Positions 51,501 through 63,394 of a DNA stretch of 64,000 nt are shown in pieces. Below the pieces are notes generated by a model. The model searched no databases and was not told the DNA's origin. It saw only the letters and a list, made by a program, of their open reading frames with translations. Origin of the DNA: Penelope pileata (lineage: Eukaryota > Chordata > Aves > Galliformes > Cracidae); NCBI GenBank assembly GCA_013396635.1, contig WBMW01003205.1:189746-253745 (forward strand), in the 5' to 3' direction. Within the stretch, counting starts at the first letter, position 1; every line of letters starts with the position of its first letter. The position numbers and the translations under genes were made by a program.

Positions 51501-51785
51501 GAGGGTCATTAGAGCTTATGAAAATCAAAGTCTGTTTTTTCTGCTTCAGACGTCATGGACAACAATATTGTCTCCAGGATCATTATAAATATATGTCAGA
51601 CTTTCTTGAACTACAGTGAACCTGGAGCATGAAATGCATTTAAAGATATAAACATCAGGGGAAAAAAAAGGCAAACAAACAACAATCAAAAAAAAAAAAC
51701 ACACAAATTCACTTCATATTATTAACTAAATAACTGTTACATAGAAATTATAGTTAGAAGCATAACCTCACTGAACACAGTACTC
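45590..51785. other. Gene-free AT-rich unique sequence
   Basis: No gene or interspersed repeat recognised. There are simple tracts: C-rich run 47323-47338, (TA)n 47677-47690, T13 at 48538-48550, T-run 49317-49327, (TTTA)-like patch 50455-50478 and A-runs 51661-51700. Confidence 0.45.
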
Positions 51786-51790
51786 AAAGG

Positions 51791-52045
51791 GCTTTGGTTC
51801 TATTCTGCAATCAGTCACAGATTTCCAGTATAATCTCAAGAAAGTCATTTCTATCCTATGCCCAGTGGGGGATATTTGTCCCTTAAAGTGATGGTTGTGA
51901 CAGTGCTCCCTTCTGAGTTCCTGCCTAGGTGTGAAGTCTAATTCAAGAAGTTTCTGTTATTCCTTTGAGATACACTCAGAGAATAGACAAGAGTATCACT
52001 TCTACCTTTTTTCCCATTTGTAGAAATGGGGCTAATATTCCTCTG
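51791..52045 (+). mobile_element. Ancient MIR-like SINE, split in two
   Basis: The first part (51791-51863) reads 'tttggttctattctgcaatc', 'cacagatttcc', 'aagaaagtcattt', 'tatgcccag'. This matches the body of the amniote MIR-like SINE ('gggttctattcccagctctgccacagatttcc ... gggcaagtcacttaa ... ctgtgcccag'). The expected next part appears only at 52010-52040 as 'ttcccatttgtagaaatgg' followed by 'ggctaatattcc' (cf. 'tttcccatctgtaaaatggggataatattcc'). About 145 bases of unrecognised sequence (51864-52009) lie between them where the consensus needs almost none, so an insertion into the SINE is likely. Its 3' tail is not recognised. Confidence 0.65.
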
Positions 52046-52049
52046 CTCT

Positions 52050-54970
52050 CACTGGAGAGCTTATGGATACAATCCATTAGTCTGTGAGAGGCATTCAGAT
52101 GCCATGATGACAAGTGCCATTTAGCAAGTAAATATGTGGATGGAGTAGGAGGAATTCAGCTACTGTTACCACCTTACATTACAAATAGTTTAGGACAAAA
52201 GACAAACGGGAAGTCTGATAAGTTTATCACATTATCAGTTGTAATCATGCAGCAATTCTGCACTCTAGGAAGATGTAAAGCCACTTCAAAGATGAAATTT
52301 CCACTTGTTTAGTTTGTTTACCTATAAGTACTGCAATATACTTTCTCTACCCCATGGTTTAAGCACTTTGCTTCTTCTCGCAGATGCAGGGTTTTCAGTC
52401 TTCTGTTGTGTCTTTCGGATTCAATGACAGTGTCACTCAGCAGGATGGAGTTCTAGGAATGCTGCTGTTCTGTTTTGAGTAAGATGCTGCTATATCATCT
52501 GCTAAAGTGCCCAAGAAAAAATTGAAACTTGCAGCAAAATTACAGCAATATGCAACTATTTCATTAAAAAATGACATGTTCTAAACCGTTCAGAAATATA
52601 AAAAACTGCTGAAGATCCTAAGATGTGTGTGGAAAGTGTGGTTAAAAAAAGAAAAGGCATTACAAAGCTGACATGCTAAAACCAAAGCAGGTATTTCTCT
52701 GCTGTAATGCTGGTACACATATGCTCTGGTTAATACAAGCAAATGCTTACCAGTAATGAACAATCTCTATTGGTTGCAATGTTCTAGCCCAAAGTAAACA
52801 TGATGCTAAAAACTATTTTTAAAACATAAGAAGAAATTAATAAATAAAATCCTTCTGCTACTTCAAATTTGCAATGAAACAATTCCTCTCAGTCAAGCCT
52901 TCAATACCATATACTGAAGCATGTTTTCAGGGTTGGTTAAGGGAGCATGTTTTCCATGGCTCTCCATGTATTCCAAGCCTGTGAAGGGCTAGACCTATCC
53001 TGCCAGGATAGGTTTATTTGGAGGAGGAGGAGAAGCATCCCTGCTCACGCTTGCTCCCATGGCGTGAAAGGTGGGAGAAGTTTCCCCTCATCCCAGTAGC
53101 AACAGGGGTGGATATGCTCCACCATACCTTCATTAGCAGTCTCAGACAAGGGTTTTGTTTTTAATTTGCAGAAGCCAAACCAATGAAATAGTATCAATGT
53201 ATTTTGTTGGATTTTGTGGGTTTGTGTGTGTTTTGCTCCCCAGTAGTTGTTGAACACTTCATTTTAGTCCAGTAATTTCTCAGCTAGCGACACAGCTCAG
53301 TCAAGATCACAGGCCCAAACTGTATTCTGCCTCTATGCCCACCTGTCTCTTAACCAGGGAAATGCGAATTCATCGTCAGAATAAGCAGAGATTTTACAGA
53401 CTGGAACAGCAGAGGAATAGCACTTCTCTATCTTGTGTCTTCAATAGTGCAACACAATACAGAATGTAAAGCCCAGGGAAAAATAAATCAGACTGACCCC
53501 AAAGTCCTGCAGGCAATATTTTCATTGTTGAAATAAAGATTTGAGAAATTACCAGTCAACAGCTCAAATCCACCAGAAGCAGAACTCCAAGTTTAGGCCA
53601 CTGTGCAGATTCTCACAGGAGAATTTCACATGGTAAACGGCCGTTGTTTTAAAAGGCACATAGGAGAAATTGTTGGAAGAAACATTAGCTGAGAGGGCAG
53701 GACAGTTGTCTTAGCTCTCCAGGGCAGACTGAAACAATATCAAATGATACAAATGTATTTTCACCTTGTACCTTCACTACTGTAGAAATGTAATGTAATG
53801 CAACTTCCTGAGAAGACTATTGTCCTCATGCCACTGTGTGAAATCTGTGACTATGTCAAGACTTGGTCAGAGCCCCATGTTCTCTGCTGGGAACACAAGC
53901 ATGCTCTGAGTGCTTTATTCTTTGAGAGGGGAGCTTCAAGAAGTTCAGCTGTAGGATCTTCCCATCAGCCTCATTTTTCCATGCCGTATACTTGTTCCTG
54001 TTATTTTCCCACTTGTGTTATTTGCTTGCTGAAGCTGCTTCATTCATGGAGTTCAATAAATGGTGTTCGCCATCAGAACGATTTGATTCTATTCTAATGA
54101 TAGCAACAAGCTGCTTTCTTCAAATATATTATGTTTCATTATTTTAAATTGTTATCTTCCATATTAATTGCAGAAACAGTTAATCTTTTCTGAGAAGCTA
54201 GCAGCTGCAAATTGTCCTCTTCTTAAATGTCTCATTTTAATAGGTAAAACATCAGGTAAAAATTAAATCAGATTGCAGTATAATTCTCCAGAAGAAGATA
54301 TGCAAGTTACAACACATTGCCTCCAGATTCCATAGGGTTACGCTATTCAGATGTACTCAACCGTATAGCTTAGTATAGATCATAGCAAGCTGCATGCCAC
54401 ACAGCTCAATTGCAGACACAATGCCCCTAAATAAATCACACAGCGATGGCAACATTACTAATGAGACTATCAGAATCAAAGGAAGCAGGCTGATGCATCT
54501 GAGAAGAGCCTACATCATTATTCTGCATGATTTGTTTATGGTATTGTTGGTGAGACATGTTTCTCACCCCTCCTTTCCCAAGACCATCTGGATTAAAAAT
54601 GGAAACCAAAAGAACTAAACTCCTGGAATAGCCTGTATGCTATAGTCCCGTAATCATAAGGACGGGTGGTCTCGCGCTTGTTGCAAGGCATTTTCCTACA
54701 CAAACTCCCTCATCATCTTCACTCTGCAGCAGTTCAAGAGCTGAACTTCTGACAGTTTTCTGCTGTCACATCTTTGTAGCTACTGATCTCCACAATCCCT
54801 GAATGGAGCACAGCTCAGTTCCTAAGCCTGCTGACATTCATGCCATACTTTTGCTCAACCTTACTCAGAGCAGTAATAGAAATGTATTCCTGTTTTAAGT
54901 ACACTGTAGTGAGAGTTTCCGACAGTGGTGATTTTTCCTCCCCATTAGAACTGTTGTTAACAGTCAGAAA
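52050..54970. other. Gene-free unique sequence
   Basis: No gene is seen. It includes a perfect hairpin at 52994-53012 and a CpG-bearing word at 54670-54678 that recurs at 58849. Confidence 0.45.
52994..53012. other. Perfect 9-base inverted repeat
   Basis: The arms CCTATCCTG and CAGGATAGG flank a single central base, giving a 19-base near-perfect palindrome. There is no T-run after it. It could be a binding site for a dimeric factor or chance. Confidence 0.6.
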
Positions 54971-54971
54971 G

Positions 54972-55022
54972 GAAAAAATTATGCTGGAGATGAAAAAATT
55001 ATGTTGGAGGTGAAAATATGCT
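54972..55022. repeat. 20-base tandem duplication
   Basis: The unit gaaaaaattatgctggagat (54972-54991) is followed directly by a copy with two differences (54992-55011) and a partial third copy (55012-55022). Confidence 0.8.
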
Positions 55023-55440
55023 ACCAGAAAAGGTGAGTTCCTTAGCATTTTGATAACATTTTACTGCCTTATATAAAAAACAAGAATTTTATTTAAAAAA
55101 ATCAAAACAAACAAATAAATACCGCTTTTCTAAAGATGGTAGATGAGGCACACAACACTGAGGCTCTCCTCTGACCTAAACTGCTGACACTGTGTCAAAT
55201 CCTTTCCACCATGTCTGCCTAAATGGGACACATTTACATTCTTTTAAACATGAAGTTACTACTTTGCAGTGGTTAGAATTTGGCCAAATATAAACATGCT
55301 TAAAAGACAGACTCAGCTTCTCAAATAAATTATTGACTGAAGATAGAAACATTTTTTCATTAAATTGTACAAATAAAAACTAGATAACATTGAGATACTT
55401 TAGAATAGGAGCTTTCAAAATCTCTGAACTGATGATGTCT
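55023..55440. other. Gene-free AT-rich unique sequence
   Basis: Nothing recognised. Confidence 0.4.
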
Positions 55441-55551
55441 AACAAACAAGACAGGAAAAACAAAAAAGAAAAAAAAGTAAAAAGAAAGAAAGTAAAAGAA
55501 AGAGCTAAAAAGAAGAATGATAATAAACCAAACCAAACTAAAACAAGAGAA

Positions 55552-55584
<33 letters not shown>

Positions 55585-55585
55585 G
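55441..55585. repeat. A-rich low-complexity block with (AAAT)n
   Basis: About 145 bases are dominated by A with G, C or T interruptions (AAAG, AAAC, AAAT units). They end in about six AAAT units (55557-55582). The pattern suggests repeated slippage, or an old poly-A tail that decayed. Confidence 0.85.
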
Positions 55586-55589
55586 TCCC

Positions 55590-58500
55590 AAACCTAGAGC
55601 TTAACCAATCAATTCAGTGTTCTCCCCCAGGAACCAATGAGCCAAGAGCAGATAAATCAAGAATTTATAATAAAAGATTAATGATTTTTTTTAAAAAAAA
55701 TCAATAGTACTCCCAAACATATTTCAAACCATAAATTAAGATTTTGCAATGATGAGTAGTTCCAAATTATGTTTCAACCAGATAGTTACAACTGTGGTTT
55801 TCTGTACTCCCCTTTCATTTTCCCTTTCTTACGTGTCCCTCCCACTTTACATCATACCAATTAATATCTTTCCTTCCCTAACAGCTCTCTAGATAATTCT
55901 CAGAAGCATTTGTCTGTGTGGCCTAGCATTAAACAGAAACTATTAAACAGTCAACTCCTATCTCTTCTATAGAATTAATGTCATGTTAACTCATAGAATG
56001 CCTTGATGCTGTGTCACATGTAAATGAGGTATTTTAAAGAAGTTAGAAGGCGTTTCTCTCTCACCTTAAGAACATTTCCCTGACTCAAGCCAGGATGCAG
56101 TAAACCTGTTTTAGTTACAGTATGGGAACTCTTCTTTTAATTGCTGCTTTTTGCTTTACAAATCTAAATAGAAATCTTAAGGAAAATCTAATCCTCTTTA
56201 AAACAGAGAAACTGAGCTGAAGTTTTGTGCAGTTTGATCCCTTCCCAATATTTTACTGTTTGCTGTTAAAAATCACGTGAAAGGAACCAGAGGAAAAGTT
56301 GTTTGAAAGAGGGAGGAGGGAATCAAACTGTGTGGCTGGTGCTTATAGGCGTATTCTGGAGTGATATAATACCAGATTCTACCACTTCCACTAAAACAAT
56401 GTGCTTTTATTCTTGGAGATTTAAGCACCTGAGCACTCATCTCTATAAGTACCACTATTCAGAGTTGCATTGTATTCTATTGTATGATGATTAGAAGCCT
56501 CCAAATTTGTACTAAAACGGTCTGATACATTGTGAGCATTTTGATCCAACGTGGCTCATCATCTGTGGTCTCACTAATGTTGTAACTCTAGTCACCACTC
56601 AGAATGACAGCGCTGGGGCCCATGTGGCCAGATACTTTCATCTCAGGGCCTCCATTTTCTTCCTAAAATGTGGAGGTGCCATCAGAAATGTACCTTTTGG
56701 CCTATACCTTTTACCCTGTCATCCAGAGTCAATCTGCTAAATGAGATGGGCATGCTGTGTCACCTCAAGGGGCTAGCAAGCAATTACTCACCCAGATGTG
56801 CACTGTGGCTGCATCATGCTCAGAAACACTTCATCAGGGCAAAGTATGGGACAATTATGACTTTTTGTGGTCTGATCAGATTTTAAAAAACCTTGAGAAT
56901 TTATGAGCCACAGCACTTGTGCAAGAATCCATGCTTTAATCCTACTATGTCTTCTCTTTTTCATCCCAAGGTACAGCTCCCTCTGTAGTGTTTATGAATT
57001 TGTGCTTGCTCGCAGGCAATTGAATAAATAAATCTGCTGCATGCACAAGAATATACTTTCCTCTTTGTGGGCTACGCTGCTTTTCCAGAGCTTGTTTCAC
57101 ACAGCCTGCTAAAACATTTTTCACCTCACTTCCTCAGACATAGCCAACATCTGTGTGTCCCATGGCAGTGTGCATGGCAGACAGGAGCCGGGAATGAAGG
57201 GATGCCAGGGAGGAAGATTCCTACACCTCACTCACTCACATTTGGACTAACACTGAGAGTATGATACAAGATCATCGGGGTATTTATCACCCTGCTGCTT
57301 TAGGAGAAGAAAATCTGAAGTTCTTTTCATATGAGTAATCTTTATAAAAAGAGAAGTCTAGAAATAACTATACAAATAATCTGCAGAACCTGAAGATAAT
57401 GACTTCCAGCTGACAACTAAGTTGGTGAACTGTACAGCTTTCATGTTAATGAATTCATTACCAAGTCTTCCTTGTGACAAAAATTAACACTGTTGTTTCA
57501 TATATAGGAACAGCAGTTTGACTGGGACCAATGAGCCCAAATAAGAATGAGCCCCTTTTTCGGTTGAGCATTTCAGTGCTGAACACTCATTACATGCCCC
57601 CAGAAATTGCTGAACTGCAGCAGTCATGCTGGAAGGGAGCAGTGACAGCAGCAGCACATTTAGTCCTTTAGGAAAGATTTTCTTTAGGAAAGATTCCACC
57701 TTTAGCCCTCTTTAGGAAAGATTCCACCTCCCAAAGGCCAGACTTAATGTGCGTATGGAGCACCAAACAGTGCTGCAGAGAACACCAAGAGCCAACAGAA
57801 GCCACGGTGCCTTTTACTCTTGGTTATAAATGAGCAAATCCAGCAATGTGGAATTTATCTGTTAGCACTGACAGCTGTTAAAGACCATGTAACAGTCTGT
57901 AACGTATATAGTATTATTTGCATCATATGTGTTTATATTTAGGTTAAACAAGTATATTGTTTTTATAACAGAAAACTGTTTCTGGAAACAATAGGCCAAA
58001 TTGCTTTTTCTTGCTAAGAACAATGATGCAGTGCTGCTAGTACCAACAATTTTTGTTACAGAATCAGCTAACTGAAAACACAAGGCTCTTTAACAGCACG
58101 TATCTTACAAAGCACTCCAGTGCATGCTGATGCTATTTTGCTTTGTTTACTAACCAAGATGGGTAAAAGCAATTTGTATTTTGCATTTTGCTCATTATTT
58201 CACTTTTCCTGTGTGTGGTTCCTCCTGCTCTCCTTTCTTTTTCTTAAGGGCAAGCCCCATTTCTCCTGAAATTTTCACTATCAGAACTAGTTTGATGAAA
58301 TCAGAATCAGCTGAAGGTAGGAAGGCAAATCCTTCTGGGATGTGCAAGGGCCAGAAGGAAAAGAGAAGAGAACTGAGATGGAAAATACACTCTTGTCACC
58401 AGAAATAAGCAAGGCTCCCCAAAATTCAGAGATTACACAGTCGGAGTAACCACAAAAAACGTATTCTGAACAGTGTATTGGACCATCCCATTAAAAAAAA

Positions 58501-59974
58501 TTCAAATATACAGCTGTAGGACAGTTTGCAACAGGGCTGCATAGATGATACTTGTTTCAACAGCCAACAGTATGGCAAGCATAATCAATTCAGATATACC
58601 GAAACAAACTGTAAAATAGAACAGAAGCCTTGCCATTTGCCATTTAGAGGTAGTTTAAAGCAAACAACATCTTTGACTTTTTGCTGCTACTGGCAGGTTA
58701 GAGATTCACCAGATGTGGAGAAGATGCAGCACATTGAGGTCATAGATGGATTTTATAGTTAGGTTTAAACTATACCTATCTTATTGTCACTGAGATATTA
58801 ATGACTGAAAAGAAAAAACACTGAATTTTACCAATGCAAAAATTAAGTTCTCGCGCTCGGCTCAATAATGAAATATACAGCATCTCTTGTTGTCCTTACC
58901 TTTGAACTGCAGGTAACTGTACAGCAATGTTACAGGACAGAGATACACTTGTGAAATATTCACGAGCTGATGTCTTTGCAGCCCCATGGGACCTGTGAAG
59001 AGCTCTTTTTTCCCCCACATCTCTCTCTCAGACTTTAAATAATGAGGAGCAGGAAAAGTATGAGACAACATGTCTGTGTGTCTCCTTTGAAATCTTTTCT
59101 TACATTACCTTGTTATCTGTGCTCAAGAGCAGCAGGTATTCCAGCAGTTCAGAGTGTATCCACAGCAAAAACACCCAGCAAAATAGACTGCCAGTAGACA
59201 CAGCTTTCAGTTCCTGGTCCAATCGGCAAAACACAAAACTGGTACATCAGGGAGTGCCAGCATGGCTGGGACTAAAGGGGATGAAGGCAGAATTTTTGCC
59301 AAGCAGTGAGTTAGGAAAACTACCTAATATGCTGTTTCCTAACCTGTGCTCACAAAATGCCTTCATATGGAAAGTTATTAAGCTTCCATAACTTTTTAGC
59401 ATTACAGCCTGGAACAAAGCCTGACCACCCCAGGCAGATGAGAGCGTCAGACTGTCAGTCAGGAGGATTTGGATTGTTGTTGGTCTGGAGCATGGACAAA
59501 AATTAAATCAGACCAATTTTATCAGGAGAATCCACCAAGTTATCAAGGCAAACGTAACTCTTTTTCAGAGAAGACATCGTATTTTAAATTTCAAGTGTTC
59601 TAAGTGTTTTAACCATCTTTTTTATTCCTCCTGAATTTCAAAGAATCTTATATAACAGGTATTTTCCCATACTGGCCTTAAAAGCCCTTACTCCCTTTCT
59701 TTTATTATTTCAACAGACTAATAGTCATTGCAACACAGATGACGGTAAATCAAATCAAGTTGAAATGCAGGCCTGACTCATTCTCAGACGATATATGATT
59801 TGTTTGCATTACATTATCTTGGAAACCCATAACCAATGTGTGCTAACTACATGTCTGCACATGGCAAGAAGATAAATGCTCTTAGTCAGTAATATAAAAT
59901 CTAAATAAAATTACAATCAGGTTTGTATATTAGGATAACTTTGTAACACCCTTGGGGCATTACTCTTATCATTA
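55590..59974. other. Gene-free unique sequence
   Basis: No gene or interspersed repeat recognised. A tandem duplication at 57667-57728 is listed separately. A CpG-dense word lies at 58849-58860. Confidence 0.45.
57667..57728. repeat. Three-copy local repeat of TTTAGGAAAGATT
   Basis: TTTAGGAAAGATT occurs at 57667, 57683 and 57711. The last two copies extend to TTTAGGAAAGATTCCACC. Copies are 16 and 28 bases apart. Confidence 0.85.
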
Positions 59975-60160
59975 GAATTATTTGCATTAGAGCAGTGTCC
60001 AGAGATCCTGACTATGATCAGGTTCAAATTGAGCTACGCTCTGGAAAACGTGGGAAGAGACAAAAGTTCTGAATGTTAAATAGATAATTACAGGCAAAGG
60101 GTGGGAGAAATAAAGGATTATTATCATCATTTTGTAGAGAGTTGAGGTATGGAGATTACA
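59975..60160 (-). mobile_element. Ancient amniote LINE 3' tail (CR1/L2/L3-like), minus strand
   Basis: The + strand order is 'attatttgcattagagcag', 'atcctgactatgatcagg', 'ctctggaaaacg', 'agagacaaaagt', 'taaatagataa', 'acaggcaaagggtggga', then 'attattatcatcattttgtag' style text and 'gagttgaggtatggag'. This is the well-known minus-strand reading of an amniote LINE tail that in turtles runs 'attatttgtattgcag ... gatcagggcccc ... gacaaagggtgggag ... ttattatccccattttacag ... gaactgaggcacagag'. About 185 bases align in order, making this the clearest ancient element here. It has no coding capacity. Confidence 0.8.
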
Positions 60161-60925
60161 TATTTTTTACATTCTAAGCATAGGTGCAAAGCGATGCTTT
60201 AGTCCAGGTTTGCTTTGCATGCAGTTTGCACACCATCCCATGTGTATGCTACCACTGGCTTTGTGGGAGTGCTGATAACAGTGGGAGAGAAAGCTTGAGT
60301 CTGCCCTTCCCTAGTCACACACATGGGCAGCTGGGAACACGGGTGGCTAGGCTTTCTCCGCTTGAGGCAACAGCCATGTATTCTGTCAAGCTGTCCTCTG
60401 ACACTATCTCAGTGTTGATCAGACACACCTGCCTGAGTCCTTCCCATAAAGGCTTAGAGCCCTGCAACGCAGGATAGATGGGCAGGTGTGTTACAGGAAT
60501 GCCAAGCCCAGAGTCAGATACCCGAACGGATGCCCACACAACATGTGCGAGTTTTGTTGCTGTTGTCATTTTCGTTTTCCTCTCTTGGGCAGACTACGTG
60601 TTCCTCAAAATCACAGGAAAATCCAAGGGGAGCTAAAAACTAGACACCTCACTCCAGTTCAGTATTCACAAATTCATCATTTCTCCCTAAAGTAAGAGCT
60701 GCTGAAATTATACCAGTAACTTATTCAAAAAAAAAAGACAAGAGGTCTTTCAGTGATAGAAGATCTGCTGAACTCAAAGGAAGCTGCATTTGAAATAGCA
60801 TTTCAAGGCATCCTCCATGTGTACTTACAATTTTTTTACAATTACACAAACAATCAGCACAATGCTAGGCTGACGAAAGAGGGGGCGGATGTTTAGGCAC
60901 TGCTGTTTCATCCCACATTGGCAGG

Positions 60926-61008
60926 GATAAGAAAATTACAAAGTGATAAGGAGAGATGTAAGAGGGAGGAGAAGGCATGAGTGATTGATTAGTTGCTTGA
61001 TTAAGCAA
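60926..61008. promoter_or_regulatory. GATA motifs plus AT-rich hairpin cluster
   Basis: Two GATAAG words (60926-60931, 60945-60950) lie 19 bases apart. They are followed by ATTGATTAG (60984-60992) and the inverted repeat TTGCTT-GATT-AAGCAA (60993-61008). GATA factors bind WGATAR, and the last words resemble homeodomain and C/EBP-type sites. A regulatory role is inferred only from the clustering. Confidence 0.25.
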
Positions 61009-62607
61009 TGCTGGCCACATCAAGTTGTAGTGAAGTCTGTGTATATCTGTAGCATGCTTTTAGTCCCAGGCAATAAACTGGCTACCCGCCTCTGAATGGA
61101 CAGTGATGGGGAGATATTTACAAAGGCAGAAATGTTGACTATCCAGGATGACTGGATGGTTACTTATTATTCTTTGTCTTTGAAGGTTGTATATTGTCAG
61201 TTAACATCATGATCTCATCAAGTGATCCAGTCGCTCACAGAAGCAATTCTTCTTAGGTTAGTGAGATAAAAGGCAGGAACAAGACTTTCAGAGTTAGACT
61301 TGAAACAAAAACTCTAACATTCAAGGATAGCAAGCTTTTCCTCTCGTTTAAGCTCCTTTAATAAAAATGCAGATATTGCTGTCTTAACCATGATAGGAAC
61401 TCTAGTCATTATTTTTCAATACTAACATTATTGTTTTGTTATAACTTCTATTGTTCTGTAATTCTAGGGGCCCATTTCCAATCCCATATGTAACATGTTT
61501 ATTAGATGTAATATTTTATCTCCTGAATTCGGTGTCTGACACTATCATTTTGTTCTTCTTTCATTAAAGGTGATTTCCCTCCTCCTCTCCCTGACAGGAT
61601 GTGGTGGATTTCTTTATCACAATGGAAAGTTAGAAAGATTCCTCCATAAAAGACAAAAATGGACTGCACGTAGTGGGGCTTAATTTAATTTATATCATAA
61701 AATCCAGACCAAATAAAATAACTATATAATGTTAGATATAGCCAGAATTGAACTGGGATTCCTTTGTTGTTGTTTATTTTTAATATATCATTATCTAGTT
61801 TCAGTAAATCTATAGCTCATTGGCTTCATCACCTGTATCCTCGTGAACACAGAATGAAACAGTACGAAATGCTCATGCGATTTATGATTTTCTTTGGGAA
61901 TTTACTATCTGTGTGCTTTAATCAAGTGATAATATGTAGGAACCATTCCAACTTTCATCTGAAAAAAGCACAATATTAGTTGTTTGATGAGAACTCCTCT
62001 ATGGATACAAATTCCACATGGATTTTCCCAGGCTTTGTAAATTTATTAAAAAATAATATATTCTATACACAATTAGATCATGAATGTTAAAAGAGAAAGT
62101 AATTTATTGGGAATGTGAAATCATCTAGAAAATAAAGACATTTTCATATAATTTTAGCTATCACATCATAACTTGCAAGACACAGAAGTCATCTGAAACT
62201 TTTGGTATGCAGACCCAGAAAAGATTCCCACTAGAAATGCATTCCTTGCAGACCATCCTCTGGAAACAAAAAGGCCTCTTTATCTCGTCTGCCATATTTG
62301 TAGTTTTTTGCTAAACTGACAGAAAGAGGCTACTGTTGAATAGGGATGTTGAAAACACTCATTTCATATTCATTTTCCACACCTTGTCAACAACTACATA
62401 GCTCACCAGCAAAGCTGCATTTCATGCAACACACCCAAAGGTTACAACTTATAGGTCAGAGATGGGAATTTTCACTTTGCAATCACTGGGCAGCTGAGAC
62501 TCCATACATTACTGTGGTGACAGGTATGGTACGCAATGATGAACCTTCTGTCAGTCAGACAGGGGTCACATTGGTATCAGTTGCTAACATACCTCTCTCC
62601 TAGCTTT

Positions 62608-62628
62608 AAAAAAAAAAAAAAAAAAAAA
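62608..62628 (+). repeat. A21 homopolymer, possible retroposon tail
   Basis: This is the longest homopolymer in the window. It is followed by A-rich sequence with a small tandem duplication (taaaaaagtg at 62636 and 62648). No AATAAA precedes it closely and the upstream 250 bases match no gene that I know, so a processed retrocopy is possible but not supported. Confidence 0.6.
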
Positions 62629-63394
62629 GGAAAATTAAAAAAGTGATTAAAAAAGTGTATTTTTTTTTCTTCTTGTGGAAAATGGAAACAGAGTTGATGT
62701 TCACTAATGTCAAATGGCTGGAGATTTAGGGCCCCAGAGCTCAGGAGATCTCCTTTAACTGTGCTGGTTGTACTTCCAGTACCAACATAAATTGCTGCCT
62801 GAACTGAGCCCCACAGAAGCTATTCCAGAAGCAACTATGACAGCCGCATTAACACGTACTGTATTGGAAACAATGAGCTCCAATCCAGTGCCGGGGAATC
62901 CAAAATAAGATCATGTAATCCTCTTGTTTCATAGCTTTTTTTTCATATTTAACATCACTTACACAAAACCAGTTAAAAATTATTACCTTAGCAAACAGAA
63001 TGATTTTAAGTTTTGATAGAGATGGCTGAGTCTCACATGAAAGAGTAAGTTGTAACATGAATAAAAGGAAAGGCATAACTGTAGTTTACTAAACGTTCAA
63101 CTACAACCCCATAACTTTAGTTTTTCTGTGAACAGATCCGAATACAAAATCTATCATCACTAATTATATCTCGTTATACCATCTTTGTGTTCTTTGCCAA
63201 ATAAACGCCATAACACATCAGATAACAACAGAATGTTTATATTAAAAGGTTAAAGGATCATGCTATCTGTAAATAGCTCGAAGTATTTTGGTCAACTGCT
63301 ATAAAATCTTGTCTCAAGGTGTCCAGCAGTTAATGTGATCACTGATCTTCACAGTCAGTCTATGACAACCCAGAAATTTCTCCCTAAGTTCTTG

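Larger units (their letters stand above)
60165..63394. other. Gene-free unique sequence
   Basis: No gene is seen. A GATA-motif and hairpin cluster lies at 60926-61008 and a long poly-A at 62608-62628. The 97-codon plus frame at 60184-60477 and the overlapping minus frame at 60315-60569 match nothing I know. Confidence 0.45.

Noticed and set aside
55441..55585. A-rich block as a matrix attachment site or origin
   Set aside because: Composition alone cannot support this. Slippage or a decayed tail explains it.
56620..56700. 'ctccattttcttcctaaaatgtgg' as a MIR core
   Set aside because: The spacing and the flanking words do not fit the consensus.
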